A stretch of 64,000 nucleotides of DNA from Sedimentimonas flavescens (lineage in GTDB: Bacteria; Pseudomonadota; Alphaproteobacteria; Rhodobacterales; Rhodobacteraceae): assembly GCF_019264375.1 (NCBI RefSeq), contig NZ_JAHVAI010000002.1, positions 310,001 through 374,000 on the forward strand, written 5' to 3'. The notes beneath the pieces are model-generated. The model worked only from the letters and a program-made list of their open reading frames with translations, was not told where the DNA came from and did no database searches. Of the stretch, positions 33,702 to 44,420 are shown piece after piece (positions within the stretch are counted from its first letter, which is position 1; each line of letters opens with the position of its first letter). Made by a program: the position numbers and the translations under genes.

Positions 33702-34986
33702 AGCGCAGTGCCTCCACCGGGTTCAGGCGCGCGGCGCGGCGCGCGGGGAAGATCGTGACGACAAAGCTCAGCCCGAGCGACAGGCCGACCGCCTTGGCGA
33801 TATCGACCGCGCGCAGCTTGGCGGGCAATTCGTAGATCCCACGCACCGAAGGGTCCCACGCGCCGCCGCCGTTCAGCCAGTTGATGAAGTTCATTACATG
33901 CTCAATGTTGAGCGAGAAGACGACGCCGAGCACAAGGCCCAGAAGCGTCCCCAGCACCCCGGTAAATGCCCCGCACAGAAAGAAGACGCGCAGAACCGAG
34001 CCTTCGGTCAGACCCATGGTGCGCAGGATGCCGATATCGCGGCCCTTGTTCTTGACCAGCATGATCAGCCCCGAGGTGATGTTCATCGTCGCGATCAGCA
34101 CGAGGACCGAGAGGATGACGAACATCACGTTATCCTCCATGTCGAGCGCGCGCAGGAAGCTGCCCGAAGCGTCGCGCCAGCTCCAGAGCATGGTGCCAGC
34201 GCCGCCCGCCGCGATCAGCTGTGGCGTCCAGTCATCGACGCGCTCGGGTTCGGTCACGTCCACCTCGATCTCGTCTGCGCCGCCCTCGCGATTGAAATAG
34301 CTCTGCGCCTCGGCGAAGGGCATGTAGATACGCGTGCGGTCGATATCCCAACGGCCGGCGGTGAAGATATAGACGACCTCATAGGCGCTCACCCGCGGGC
34401 TGGTGCCAAAGGCGGTCTTGGCGCCATTGGGCGAGATCAGTTTGACCTTGTCGCCCACGCTCACGCCCAACTCGCGCGCAAGGCCCGAGCCCATGGCGAT
34501 CCCCTCGCCGAAGCGGTCGATATCACCAAGCGCCTCGTCGGACTGCGCCACACGCGGGATCGTCATCAGATCCCCGGCGGCGATGCCATAAACCTCGGCC
34601 ACGTTCGAGCGGTCGGCCAGCGTCACCATCACCTGCCCGCGCACCAGCGGCGCGGCCCGGGTCACGCCCGGCACCTCGCGGATACGCGCGGCGCGGTCCT
34701 CGTAGTCGCGCATCAGCCGCGAATAGATGCCCGAGTTCTCGACAACCTCGGTCGGCGCGGAATAGACCGTCACATGGGCATTCGCGCCCAGGATCGTATC
34801 GACGAACTCGCCGCGAAAGCCCGCCCGCACGGCCAGCGTGATGATCAGCGCGGCCACACCAAGCATGATCCCGATCAGACTGATCCAGGTCATCACCGAC
34901 ACGCCCCCCTCGGCGCGGCGCGCGCGCAGGTAGCGCCAGGCAATCATGAATTCGAACGGAGAGAAGGGCGCGGTGCTGCTGGCCAT
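33694..34986 (-). CDS. Lipoprotein-releasing permease LolC/LolE (LolF type)
   Basis: 430 residues: one N-terminal membrane segment (about 30-50, after FEFMIAWRYLRARRAEGGVSV), a large periplasmic domain and three C-terminal segments, the FtsX/MacB topology. Only one permease gene is present, so the complex is probably a homodimer (the LolF-type arrangement of alphaproteobacteria) rather than LolCE. Coupled to lolD. Confidence 0.92.
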
Positions 34987-35066
34987 GTTCCTATCCCAAA
35001 AGCTCGCGCAAGCTGACCCGCGCGGGCCTAAAGGTCAAGCCCGCGCGGGTTCACGGATCTGTTGGG

Positions 35067-36200
35067 TTACCGATCCAGAAGCGGCTCGTAGCGTGCGTCA
35101 GTCAGGGTGCGCAAAAAGGCCACGATGGCGTCGATACGCTTGTCGTCCAGCGCCGGGCCGGTCTCCAGGTCAGTCAGCGAAAGGTTCTGGGAAACCTCGG
35201 GCGCGGCGAAGGGAGCGCCGGTCTCGGGGTTGATCTGCTGTTCGGGCAGATCCGAGTTGTACTTGTTGTAGAACAACACGACCGTGCGCAGATCGGTGAA
35301 GACGCCGTTATGCATATAGGGACCGGTGACGGCGACATTGCGCAGGCTCGGCACCTTGAACTTGCCAGCCTGAGCCGGATCGTCGATGGCGGGATTGTCG
35401 AGCAGCCCGCGATCCACATGATCGCCCGCCACCCCGTTCACCGCGCGCACCGCCACATTCGCGGGCACACCGATATTGTGATACTCGTAGTTCGAGAAGG
35501 TTTCCCTTTCCTCGAACGGCCCCGGACGCAGTTGGTGGCAGATATTGCAGTTGGTGAACTGCTTCGAGAAGAACAAGAGCCGCCCAAGCTCCTCCTCATC
35601 CGTCAGCCGCTCCTCGCCTCGCAGAAAACGGTCGTATCTGGAATCGAAGGGTTGGAAGGTTTTGCTTTGCTCAAAGGCGGCGATGGCCTCGGCCATGGCG
35701 TCAAAGGCCTTGAGCGGGTCCGCGGTGGTTTCCGGCCCTTTCAGCGCAGCCAGCGTCGCCAGATAGCGCGGATTGGCCCAGAGGCGCGCGGCCACGGCGG
35801 CCTCATCCTTCATGCCCATCTCGACTGGGTTCAGCGGCGGACCCTTGGCCTGATCGGCCAGCGTCGCGGCGCGCCCGTCATGGAATTGGCCGCCCTTCCA
35901 TTTGCCCTCGGGGGTCTTGTGAAACGCTGGCGAGAAGGCGGCATAGGCCGCAGTCGGCGCATTGCGATCGCCAAGGCTATGCCCGTCATCGCCAAGGCTC
36001 ACGGCCCCCTCGCGCGGATCGACGAAGCCCGTTTCGGGGGAATGGCAGGTAGCACAGGATTGGGTGCGATTGGCCGACAGGTCAGTGTCGAAGAACAGCG
36101 CCTCGCCCCATGCCTCCAGCGAAGCGTAGGGCTCGGTCGCGCCGACCGCGCCACCCATGACACAGATCGCGGCAACAGCGCCTGACAGCAGCTTTTTCAT
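35067..36200 (-). CDS. Di-haem cytochrome c peroxidase-family protein
   Basis: 377 residues from the ATG at 36200 (GGGGTGG upstream), with a signal peptide (MKKLLSGAVAAICVMGGAVGA), so periplasmic. Two haem-binding motifs, CATCH (about residue 59) and CNICH (about residue 211), as in the CcpA/MauG superfamily. Likely reduces hydrogen peroxide using electrons from cytochrome c; a MauG-like oxidase role cannot be excluded. Monocistronic. Confidence 0.9.
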   Translation of the reverse strand: MKKLLSGAVAAICVMGGAVGATEPYASLEAWGEALFFDTDLSANRTQSCATCHSPETGFVDPREGAVSLGDDGHSLGDRNAPTAAYAAFSPAFHKTPEGKWKGGQFHDGRAATLADQAKGPPLNPVEMGMKDEAAVAARLWANPRYLATLAALKGPETTADPLKAFDAMAEAIAAFEQSKTFQPFDSRYDRFLRGEERLTDEEELGRLLFFSKQFTNCNICHQLRPGPFEERETFSNYEYHNIGVPANVAVRAVNGVAGDHVDRGLLDNPAIDDPAQAGKFKVPSLRNVAVTGPYMHNGVFTDLRTVVLFYNKYNSDLPEQQINPETGAPFAAPEVSQNLSLTDLETGPALDDKRIDAIVAFLRTLTDARYEPLLDR

Positions 36201-36295
36201 GGCCCACCCCAGATCGAGTCCCCGGGGGCGTTTATCCGACGCGGCCCGCAGACCGGCATTGACCAAGGTCAATTATCCGAGTGTTTCGCTCAAGC

Positions 36296-36784
36296 CTATG
36301 CCGTGCGGCGCCGGAAGGGCCGCATGATCAGACCGGCAAGCGCAAGCACCAGCCCCCAGCCAAGGGCAAAGCCGATGCCCGCTGCGGTCATGCCGGTGGG
36401 CGTCAGCTGCACTGCAGGCCGAAAATCGGCCCAGGTCGCTTGCAGCACCTCGGGGTCGCGGAACCGCTGCGGCAGCGTCAGCCGCTCAAGCGGCGTTGCC
36501 GCGCGCAGCAGGACGTAATCGGCCTGCGCTTGTTCGGCCCGCTCGATCAGCTCGCGCATATTGCCGCCGTGAGTGTCGAGAAACTCTGTCCCCTGCAACT
36601 GCGTCAGCGCCACTTCGCGGGTCAGGTTGGCCTGTTCGGCACTCGCGTCGAATTCGGCCACGACGGCGGCCAGCGCCTCGGCCTGACCGCCAAGGCGCTG
36701 AAGGTATTGCTGAGAAAACTCGGGGAATTGCGAAAGCGTCGCCGCCCCCGCAAGCCCGCCCAGTATCGCCAGCGTGCCGCGCAT
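36296..36784 (-). CDS. DUF2937 membrane protein
   Basis: 162 residues, membrane segments at both ends (about 4-20 and 133-155) around a periplasmic helical part. Matches DUF2937, a family of proteobacterial membrane proteins of unknown function. The start overlaps the proS stop by one base (TGATG), so it should be translated from the proS transcript. Confidence 0.82.
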   Translation of the reverse strand: MRGTLAILGGLAGAATLSQFPEFSQQYLQRLGGQAEALAAVVAEFDASAEQANLTREVALTQLQGTEFLDTHGGNMRELIERAEQAQADYVLLRAATPLERLTLPQRFRDPEVLQATWADFRPAVQLTPTGMTAAGIGFALGWGLVLALAGLIMRPFRRRTA

Positions 36785-38121
36785 CAGTGCGCTTCGTAGA
36801 TCTTGACGATGCGCTCGACGGCGGCGGTGGCCGACATCTCCTCGCTCTCGCCGGTGCGGCGGCAGGTCAGCTCGACGACGTTATTGGCCAGCCCGCGCGG
36901 GCCGACGGTGATGCGCCACGGCAGGCCGATCAGGTCCATGGTGGCGAATTTGGCGCCGGCACGGTCCTCGCGATCGTCGTAAAGCGGATCAAGCCCACGG
37001 CCCTGAAGCGCCTTGTAGATCGCCTCGCAGGCGGCGTCGGTCGCGGTGTCGCCCTGCTTGAGGTTGACGATGCCGACGTGGAAGGGCGTCACGCCCTCGG
37101 GCCAGATGATGCCCTTGTCGTCGTGGTTGGCCTCGATCAGCGCGCCGAGCAGGCGCGAGACGCCAATCCCGTGCGAGCCCATCTCGACCGGCACGCGGTT
37201 GCCATCGGGGGTCACCACGGTGGCGCCCATGGATTCGGAATATTTGGTGCCGAAGTAGAAGATCTGGCCGACCTCGATCCCGCGGCCGACCATGCGGCGC
37301 TCTTCGGGGATCTGGTTGAAGACGGCCTCGTCATGGGTTTCGTCGGTGCGTGCGTAAAGCGTGGTGAACTCTTCGCAGATCGCGGCAACCTCATCACGGT
37401 TGTCGTAATCGACGGCACGCTCGCCCAGCTTCAGATCCGGCACCTTGGCGTCATAGAACACCTCGGATTCGCCGGTCTGCGCCAGCACGAGGAATTCATG
37501 GGTGTTGTCGCCGCCGATCGGGCCCGAGGCGGCGCGCATCGGGATCGCCGTCAGGCCCATGCGCTCATAGGTGCGCAGGTAGCTGACCATGTGGCGGTTG
37601 TAGGCGTGCAACGCGTCTTCCTTGGTCAGGTCGAAGTTGTAGCCGTCCTTCATCAGGAACTCCCGGCCGCGCATCACGCCGAAACGCGGGCGAACCTCGT
37701 CGCGGAACTTCCACTGGATGTGGTAAAGCGTCAGCGGCAGCTGCTTATAGCTGGACACGTAGCTGCGGAAGATGTCGGTGATCATCTCCTCGTTCGTGGG
37801 ACCGTAGAGCATGTCGCGCTCGTGCCGGTCCTTAATGCGCAGCATTTCCTGACCGTAATCGTCATAGCGGCCCGACTCGCGCCACAGATCGGCGGGCTGG
37901 AGCGTCGGCATCAGAAGCGGAATATGGCCCGCACGCACCTGCTCTTCATGCACGATCTGCTCGATGCGCTTGAGCACCTTGTAGCCAAGCGGCAGCCACG
38001 AATAGATCCCCGCCGCCTGTTGCTTGATCATGCCTGCGCGCAGCATCAGGCGGTGCGAGACGATCTGCGCCTCGGCAGGGTTTTCTTTCAGGACGGGGAG
38101 GAAGTAGCGGGAAAGGCGCAT
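36784..38121 (-). CDS. proS: Prolyl-tRNA synthetase (short alphaproteobacterial form)
   Basis: 445 residues from the ATG at 38121 ([20 protein letters not shown]). Class II core with motifs 2 and 3 and a C-terminal anticodon-binding domain; the editing insertion present in the long E. coli enzyme is missing, as in related alphaproteobacteria. Earlier start codons lie in a low-probability stretch. Overlaps the DUF2937 gene. Confidence 0.96.
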   Translation of the reverse strand: MRLSRYFLPVLKENPAEAQIVSHRLMLRAGMIKQQAAGIYSWLPLGYKVLKRIEQIVHEEQVRAGHIPLLMPTLQPADLWRESGRYDDYGQEMLRIKDRHERDMLYGPTNEEMITDIFRSYVSSYKQLPLTLYHIQWKFRDEVRPRFGVMRGREFLMKDGYNFDLTKEDALHAYNRHMVSYLRTYERMGLTAIPMRAASGPIGGDNTHEFLVLAQTGESEVFYDAKVPDLKLGERAVDYDNRDEVAAICEEFTTLYARTDETHDEAVFNQIPEERRMVGRGIEVGQIFYFGTKYSESMGATVVTPDGNRVPVEMGSHGIGVSRLLGALIEANHDDKGIIWPEGVTPFHVGIVNLKQGDTATDAACEAIYKALQGRGLDPLYDDREDRAGAKFATMDLIGLPWRITVGPRGLANNVVELTCRRTGESEEMSATAAVERIVKIYEAH

Positions 38122-38388
38122 TTGCTTGTCCGGGTTGGGTTTCGCGTTGCGAACTGGCCTAGAGGAAATGGGCCGCTGGGGCAAGATCAGCCTCCACGGC
38201 ACCCCGGAAAAGAGCACGAACGCCGCCCTCCCGGCCACCGCGAGCGCAGGGGGCTGCGAAGAAAAATACGGGCCGAGGGGATGTAATGCGCGTCTTCATG
38301 CCTATTTCGCGCCCGACCGGCCGCCGCCACCGCTTGCAACCGCGCGGCAGTTGGGCAAACTGACCCGAACGATTGGAAAGACTGACCC

Positions 38389-39495
38389 ATGGCCCTGCCC
38401 GCACGACAACAAGTGACCTACTGGGGGGCGACCGCTGCGGTATTTTCGCTCGCTCTCTGGGGGTTAGGCGATGTGATCCTGCCCTTCATTGTTGGCGGCG
38501 CGATTGCCTATTTTATGGACCCGCTGGCCGACCGGCTGGAGCGGCTGGGACTAAGCCGAGCGGCTTCCACCTCGACCATTGCGCTGGTCGCCACGCTGAT
38601 CTTCGTGATCCTGGCGCTGGCGGTGGTGCCCGCGATGATCCGTCAGTTGACCCAGCTTGTCGGCATCGCCCCCGAGGTTGCCCGGCGCCTGCAATCCTTC
38701 CTCACGACCACCTTCCCCTCACTGATGGAGGAGGGCTCGGTCATCAACGAGACGCTCGCCTCGCTTGGCCAGGCGGTGAAGGCACGCGGCGGAGAGCTGG
38801 CAACTGGTGTGCTCAGCTCGGCGATGGGTGTGGTGAACTTCGTCGTCTTCATCGTCGTCGTGCCGGTCGTAGCCTTCTACATGCTGCTCGACTGGGACAA
38901 TATGGTGGCCAAGATCGACAGCTGGCTGCCGCTCGATCACGCGCCGACCGTGCGCAAGCTGGCGCATGAGATCGACAAGGTGCTGTCGGGCTTCGTGCGC
39001 GGGCAAATCTCAGTCTGCCTGATCCTTGGCGCGTTCTACTCGATCTCGCTGATGCTCGCGGGGCTGAATTTCGGCCTGATCGCCGGGGCTATCGCGGGCG
39101 GGCTGACCTTCATCCCCTATGTGGGCGCTCTTGTTGGCGGTGTGCTGGCCATCGGGCTTGCGCTCTTTCAGTTTTGGGGCGACTGGATGTCGATCGGGAT
39201 CGTGGCCGCGATCTTCGCCGCCGGTCAGTTCCTTGAAGGCAACCTGATCACGCCCAAGCTGGTGGGCAGCTCGGTCGGGCTGCATCCGCTGTGGCTGATC
39301 TTCGCGCTCTCGGCTTTTGGCACGCTGTTTGGCTTCGTCGGCATGCTGGTCGCGGTTCCGGTGGCCGCGATGATCGGCGTGGTGACCCGCTTCGTGCTGG
39401 AGCGATACCTCGAGGGGCGGCTTTACAAAGGCCTCGCATCGGGCCAAGAAGCGGCCCCCGTGACCGCCTTGGCACATGAACCCGCAGAGGACTGA
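38389..39495 (+). CDS. AI-2E family transporter
   Basis: 368 residues with about eight membrane segments in the typical order: N-terminal two helices, a long amphipathic middle (EVARRLQSFLTTTFPSLMEEG), then the six-helix core with the conserved PYVGALVGGVLAIGLALFQF. The family (UPF0118/PerM) includes exporters of AI-2 and ion antiporters, so the substrate is open. The gene overlaps the next one, an order (AI-2E permease, Hda-like, ppk, ppx) I recall as recurrent in Rhodobacterales. Confidence 0.88.
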   Translation: MALPARQQVTYWGATAAVFSLALWGLGDVILPFIVGGAIAYFMDPLADRLERLGLSRAASTSTIALVATLIFVILALAVVPAMIRQLTQLVGIAPEVARRLQSFLTTTFPSLMEEGSVINETLASLGQAVKARGGELATGVLSSAMGVVNFVVFIVVVPVVAFYMLLDWDNMVAKIDSWLPLDHAPTVRKLAHEIDKVLSGFVRGQISVCLILGAFYSISLMLAGLNFGLIAGAIAGGLTFIPYVGALVGGVLAIGLALFQFWGDWMSIGIVAAIFAAGQFLEGNLITPKLVGSSVGLHPLWLIFALSAFGTLFGFVGMLVAVPVAAMIGVVTRFVLERYLEGRLYKGLASGQEAAPVTALAHEPAED

Positions 39496-40177
39496 CCCGG
39501 ACGTGAGCCGTCAACTGATCCTGGACCTGCCCCTGCGCCAGTCGCAGGGCCGAGAGGATTTCTTCGTCGCCCCCGCGAATGCGCTGGCGCTGGCGACGCT
39601 TGATGCGCCCGAAAGCTGGCCGCAGGGGCGGATGCTGCTGATCGGCCCCGAGGGCGCGGGCAAGTCGCACCTCGCGCAGATCTGGGCCGACACCCAAGGC
39701 GCGCCGGTGATTTCGGCCGAGGAACTGACTGACGAGGCCGCGCCCGATCTGGTGCGCGCGGGCGCCGTGGTCGTCGAGGATGCCGAGCGCGTGGCGGAAA
39801 GCGCCGCGACGCAGGCCGCGCTTTTCCACCTGCACAACCTGATGCTGGCCGAGCGCGGGCGCCTGCTGCTGACCGCCCGCAGCGCACCGCGCGACTGGGG
39901 GCTAAGCCTGCCCGACCTGCTCAGCCGCATGTTCGCCACCGCCAATGTCCGCATCGAACCACCCGATGACGCGCTCTTGTCTGCCGTGCTCGTCAAGCTC
40001 TTCGCCGACCGCCAGATCGCAGTACCAGCCGCGCTGATCCCCTGGCTGGTGACGCGCATGGACCGCTCTCTGGCCACGGCGCGGCAACTGGTCGCGGCGC
40101 TAGATGCCCGCGCGCTGGCCGAGAACCGCGCGATCACGCGGTCTTTGGCGGCCGAGGTGCTGGACACTCTGGGCTGA
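39476..40177 (+). CDS. Hda-like DnaA-related AAA protein
   Basis: 233 residues (an alternative GTG start at 39503 gives [18 protein letters not shown], where family members usually start). Walker [10 protein letters not shown] and DnaA-like AAA core; lacks the DnaA C-terminal DNA-binding domain. Related HdaA proteins bind the beta clamp through the N-terminal QLILDLPLR peptide and promote DnaA-ATP hydrolysis, limiting re-initiation. The N-terminal clamp motif is clear here, supporting the role. Confidence 0.85.
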   Translation: MNPQRTDPDVSRQLILDLPLRQSQGREDFFVAPANALALATLDAPESWPQGRMLLIGPEGAGKSHLAQIWADTQGAPVISAEELTDEAAPDLVRAGAVVVEDAERVAESAATQAALFHLHNLMLAERGRLLLTARSAPRDWGLSLPDLLSRMFATANVRIEPPDDALLSAVLVKLFADRQIAVPAALIPWLVTRMDRSLATARQLVAALDARALAENRAITRSLAAEVLDTLG

Positions 40178-40230
40178 GCAGCGCAAAATACTGTCATCGC
40201 GCCATTACAAAAGCATCTCATAAGCGCATC

Positions 40231-42396
40231 ATGACCAAGGCAGATTTTCTCAAAACCCCGTTCCCGACTCCTGTCGAGATGCCCGCCGAAGTGATCGCGG
40301 GCCCGCGTCGTTTCTTCAACCGAGAGCTTTCGTGGCTCGCGTTCAACTGGCGCGTCCTCGATGAGGCCACGAACCCGCGCGTCCCGCTTCTGGAGCGGCT
40401 GCGGTTCCTGTCGATCTCGGCGACCAACCTCGACGAGTTTTACACCGTCCGCGTTGCGGGCCTGCGCGAACTGGTGCGCGAGGGCAGCATTACCCCCTCG
40501 CATGACGGGCTGACCCCGGCCGAGCAGCTTGTGCTGATCAACGCAGACGCGCGCAAGCTGATGGACACGCAGCAGACCACCTGGAACAAGCTCAAGCGCG
40601 AGCTGGAAGGTGTGGGCATCCACCTTGTCACGCGCTCCAAGCTGACCAAGCGCGACCGTGACTTCCTGGCGGATCACTTCCTCAACAAGGTCTTCCCGGT
40701 GCTCTCGCCGCTCGCGATCGACCCGGCGCACCCTTTCCCGTTCATCCCCAACACCGGTTTCTGCCTGGCGCTGGAACTGGAGCGGCAGACCGATAAGCGC
40801 CGCCTTCAGGCCCTTCTGCCGATCCCGCAGCAGATCGACCGCTTTGTGCGCCTGCCCGGCGAGGCGCGCTTCCTACCGCTGGAAGAACTGCTGCTCTTGC
40901 ATCTCAACATGCTCTTCCCCGGTTATGCCGACACCGGGCATTGCGCCTTCCGGGTGCTGCGCGATAGCGACCTTGAGGTCGAGGACGAAGCCGAAGACCT
41001 CGTGCGCGAATTCGAGACCGCCCTGAAACGCCGCCGCCGCGGGCAGGTCATCCGCATGAAGATCACCGCCGGCGCGCCCGAAAGCCTGCGCGCGTTGATC
41101 ATGGACGAGTTGCACGTCGATCCCTCCGAGGTGGTCGAGGTGCGCGGGATGCTTGGCATCGCCGACCTCAAGGAACTGGTGCTGTCGTCGCGCTCCGATC
41201 TGCTCTGGCCCGCATTCACGCCGCGCGTGCCCGAGCGGGTGCAAGACCATGATGGCAATATGTTCTCGGCGATCCGCCAGAAAGACATGCTGCTGCATCA
41301 CCCCTACGAGACCTTCGACATGGTGATCCGCTTCCTCAACCAGGCAGCCGCAGACCCGAACGTGCTGGCGATCAAGCAGACCCTCTATCGCACCTCGAAG
41401 GACAGCCCGATCGTGGACGCGCTCTGCGAGGCCGCCGAAAGCGGCAAGTCGGTGACGGCGCTGGTGGAGCTCAAGGCGCGTTTCGACGAGGCCGCCAACA
41501 TCCGCCAGTCGCGGCGGCTGGAACGCGCGGGCGCCCATGTCGTCTACGGGTTCATCAACTACAAGACGCATGCCAAGATCTCGACCGTGGTCCGGCGCGA
41601 GGGCGATCAGCTGGTCACCTATACCCATTACGGCACCGGCAACTACCACCCGATTACCGCGCGGATCTACACGGACCTGAGCTTTTTCACCTGCGACGCC
41701 GCGCTTGGCCGCGACGCGACCAAGGTCTTCAACTACCTTTCGGGCTATGTGCAGCCCGAGGGGCTTGAGAACCTTGCGATTTCGCCGATCTCGCTCAAGC
41801 CCCGCCTTCTGGAACTGATCGCGCGCGAAAGCGAGCACGCCCGCAATGGCCGCCCGGCCGAGATCTGGGCCAAGATGAACAGCCTGATCGACGCGCAGGT
41901 GATCGACGCGCTTTATGCCGCGAGCCAAGCCGGGGTGAAGATCAGCCTGGTGATCCGCGGCATCTGCGGGCTGCGCCCCGGCATCAAGGGTCTGTCCGAG
42001 AATATCCGCGTGAAATCCATCGTCGGGCGTTTCCTCGAACATTCACGCATCGTGTGCTTTGGCAACGGCCACGGCCTGCCCTCGAAGAAGGCGCGGGTGT
42101 TCTTTTCCTCGGCCGACTGGATGGGGCGTAACCTCAACCGCCGGGTCGAAACGCTGGTCGAGGCGCTCAACGACACCGTCAAGGCACAGATCGTCAGCCA
42201 GATCATGGCCGCGAACATGGCCGACGAGGCGCAAAGCTGGGTGCTGCAACCCGACGGGCGCTTCCTGCGCGACCTGCCTCCGGGGAAAGACGATCTGTTC
42301 TCCTGCCACCGCTTCTTCATGGAGAACCCCTCGCTTTCGGGCCGTGGTTCGGCCGGGGCAAAAGACGTTCCGAAACTTGCCCATAGCATGGACTAG
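40231..42396 (+). CDS. ppk: Polyphosphate kinase 1
   Basis: 721 residues, full length. Starts with the conserved [19 protein letters not shown], then the four-domain PPK1 structure. The phosphorylated histidine is in [16 protein letters not shown] (about residue 450), with a second conserved His in [10 protein letters not shown]. Reversibly transfers ATP phosphate to polyphosphate. Placed 53 bases after the Hda-like gene and 61 before ppx; membrane-associated in many bacteria. Confidence 0.97.
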   Translation: MTKADFLKTPFPTPVEMPAEVIAGPRRFFNRELSWLAFNWRVLDEATNPRVPLLERLRFLSISATNLDEFYTVRVAGLRELVREGSITPSHDGLTPAEQLVLINADARKLMDTQQTTWNKLKRELEGVGIHLVTRSKLTKRDRDFLADHFLNKVFPVLSPLAIDPAHPFPFIPNTGFCLALELERQTDKRRLQALLPIPQQIDRFVRLPGEARFLPLEELLLLHLNMLFPGYADTGHCAFRVLRDSDLEVEDEAEDLVREFETALKRRRRGQVIRMKITAGAPESLRALIMDELHVDPSEVVEVRGMLGIADLKELVLSSRSDLLWPAFTPRVPERVQDHDGNMFSAIRQKDMLLHHPYETFDMVIRFLNQAAADPNVLAIKQTLYRTSKDSPIVDALCEAAESGKSVTALVELKARFDEAANIRQSRRLERAGAHVVYGFINYKTHAKISTVVRREGDQLVTYTHYGTGNYHPITARIYTDLSFFTCDAALGRDATKVFNYLSGYVQPEGLENLAISPISLKPRLLELIARESEHARNGRPAEIWAKMNSLIDAQVIDALYAASQAGVKISLVIRGICGLRPGIKGLSENIRVKSIVGRFLEHSRIVCFGNGHGLPSKKARVFFSSADWMGRNLNRRVETLVEALNDTVKAQIVSQIMAANMADEAQSWVLQPDGRFLRDLPPGKDDLFSCHRFFMENPSLSGRGSAGAKDVPKLAHSMD

Positions 42397-42457
42397 AGGG
42401 TAGGTTGACGCGGCGCCGGGACGACTCGGGGCCGCCCATTATCGACGGCAGGACAGT

Positions 42458-44011
42458 ATGAACCCGAAGACCGAGGGGCACAGCCCGAAGCTTTCCGACG
42501 ATTGGGATCCCTTTGGCAAACCCCTCTTCGATGATCCCTCTGCCCGGGCGCTCAGCCGCGTGGGCGTGGTGGATGTCGGCTCGAACTCGGTCCGGATGGT
42601 GGTTTTCGACGGCGCGGCGCGCAGCCCGGCCTATTTCTACAATGAAAAGGTCATGGCGGGTCTGGGCCAGGGGCTGGCCGAAACCGGTATGCTGAACCCC
42701 CAGGGCCGCGAGCGTGCCTTCGCCGCGCTGCAACGCTTTGCGCTGCTGGCCGATGGCATGGGCATCGGCCCCCTCACCTGCGTGGCCACCGCCGCCGTGC
42801 GCGAGGCGCAGGACGGCCCGGAATTCCAGCGCATGGTCGAGCGCGCCACCGGCCTCAAGCTGCATGTGATCGACGGCACCGAAGAGGCGCGCCTGTCCGC
42901 GCAGGGGGTGCTGCTTGGCTGGCCCGAGGCGCAGGGTCTGATCTGCGACATCGGCGGCAACTCGATGGAACTGGCCGAGATCCGCAACGGACGGGTCTGG
43001 CGCCGCGTCACATCGCCGCTTGGCCCGTTCCGGCTGCAGCAGGTTCCCGGCGGCAAGAAGGAACTCGCCGCCCATATCAAGGACGTGATCGCGGGTCTTG
43101 CGCGCGAAATGGGCACCGAACACGAACGCATCTACCTTGTCGGCGGCTCTTGGCGGGCGATTGCGCGGCTCGACATGGAGCGGCGCGGCTATCCGCTTCT
43201 GGTGCTGCATGAATACCGGATGGACCCGGAGGGCACGCTGAAGACCCTCGACTGGATCGAGAAGAACGATCTGAACGAGTTGCGTTCGCGCACCGGCACC
43301 TCATCCGCGCGCATGGAACTGGTGCCGCTGGCCGCGATGGTGCTGCGCGAGCTGATCGCCACCTTCGGCCCGAAAGAGATCGACATTTCCTCTTACGGGA
43401 TCCGCGAGGGGCTGCTTTACGAACAGATGCCCGAGCGTCTGCGCCGCCGCGATCCGCTGATCGAGGCCTGCCGCCATGCCGAGCGCACGATGGCTCGCCT
43501 GCCCGGCTTCGGCAAACGCCTGCATGCCTTCATCCAGCCGATCTGGGGGCAGGTTCCGCCCGAGAAATACCGTCTTATGCGCGCGGCCTGCCTGCTGCAT
43601 GACACCACCTGGCGCACCCATCCCGACTACCGCGCCGAAGCCTGTTTCGACAATGTCACCCGCGCGAATATGGCGGCCCTCAGCCACCCCGAGCGCGTCT
43701 TCGTCGGCCTTGCCCTGCTGCACCGCTACAAGAACTCGCGCACCGGATCGCGGTTTGAGCCGCTCTTCACCCTACTCACGCCCGAGCAGATCCAGGAGGC
43801 CGAAGTCCTTGGCAAGGCGATGCGGTTTGGCGCGATGTTCTCGATCCACGATCCGCAGGACGCGGGGGAGTTGAACTACAAGCCCAAGAAAAACCTGCTG
43901 GAATTGCGCCTGACCAAGCGCGGGGCGGGGCTTTACGGTGAGGTGGCCGCGGCACGCCTGACCGCGCTCGCAGCCGCGCTCAAGGCGGAGCCAAGCGTCC
44001 GCCTGCCCTAA
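42458..44011 (+). CDS. ppx: Exopolyphosphatase (Ppx/GppA family)
   Basis: 517 residues. ASKHA motif DVGSNSVRMVVFDGA near the N-terminus, a second phosphate loop in CDIGGNSMELAEI, and a C-terminal HD-like helical domain (about 330-500). Cleaves terminal phosphates from polyphosphate; the ppk neighbour favours Ppx over guanosine pentaphosphatase activity. Converges by a four-base overlap with the next gene. Confidence 0.93.
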   Translation: MNPKTEGHSPKLSDDWDPFGKPLFDDPSARALSRVGVVDVGSNSVRMVVFDGAARSPAYFYNEKVMAGLGQGLAETGMLNPQGRERAFAALQRFALLADGMGIGPLTCVATAAVREAQDGPEFQRMVERATGLKLHVIDGTEEARLSAQGVLLGWPEAQGLICDIGGNSMELAEIRNGRVWRRVTSPLGPFRLQQVPGGKKELAAHIKDVIAGLAREMGTEHERIYLVGGSWRAIARLDMERRGYPLLVLHEYRMDPEGTLKTLDWIEKNDLNELRSRTGTSSARMELVPLAAMVLRELIATFGPKEIDISSYGIREGLLYEQMPERLRRRDPLIEACRHAERTMARLPGFGKRLHAFIQPIWGQVPPEKYRLMRAACLLHDTTWRTHPDYRAEACFDNVTRANMAALSHPERVFVGLALLHRYKNSRTGSRFEPLFTLLTPEQIQEAEVLGKAMRFGAMFSIHDPQDAGELNYKPKKNLLELRLTKRGAGLYGEVAAARLTALAAALKAEPSVRLP

Positions 44012-44403
44012 AGCTCGATCTCTTCGCCCACCTCGGGGGCCGGATCGGCCTCGGGCTCCATCATCGGTGGCGGCAGCGGCGCGCCGGGCTTGCGACGGAA
44101 GATCACGTCACCATTCGGAAGCCGCTCGGGCGCTTCGTAATTCTTCGCGTCATCAACCAGCGCCATAAGCTGAGACAGCGCCGGTCCAAGCTTCTTGCTG
44201 GCCTCGTCAAAGCCCTGCTGCATCTCGTCCAGCGAGGGGCCGACCTCTTCCATGATCCCGCGGAAAATCAGCCTCGCGCCCTCTTCGAGAAGGCTGAGCC
44301 CCTCATCAAGATCGCCCGCCTCGGCACTCTCACCCCCCTCCTGCGCGGCGGCGGGAGAGGCGAGCATGGCGACAACAAGAAGCGGAGCAAGAAGCTGTTT
44401 CAT
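44008..44403 (-). CDS. Small exported acidic protein
   Basis: 131 residues from the ATG at 44403, with a signal peptide (MKQLLAPLLVVAMLASPAAAQ) and therefore periplasmic. The mature part is very acidic and helical (EEGARLIFRGIMEEVGPSLDEMQQGF...) ending in a Pro-rich acidic tail. Similar proteins of Rhodobacterales share the stretch YEAPERLPNGDVIFRRK. No function is known. An ATG at 44553 gives an implausible upstream extension. Confidence 0.78.
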   Translation of the reverse strand: MKQLLAPLLVVAMLASPAAAQEGGESAEAGDLDEGLSLLEEGARLIFRGIMEEVGPSLDEMQQGFDEASKKLGPALSQLMALVDDAKNYEAPERLPNGDVIFRRKPGAPLPPPMMEPEADPAPEVGEEIEL

Positions 44404-44420
44404 GGCCCCAATATAAGGGC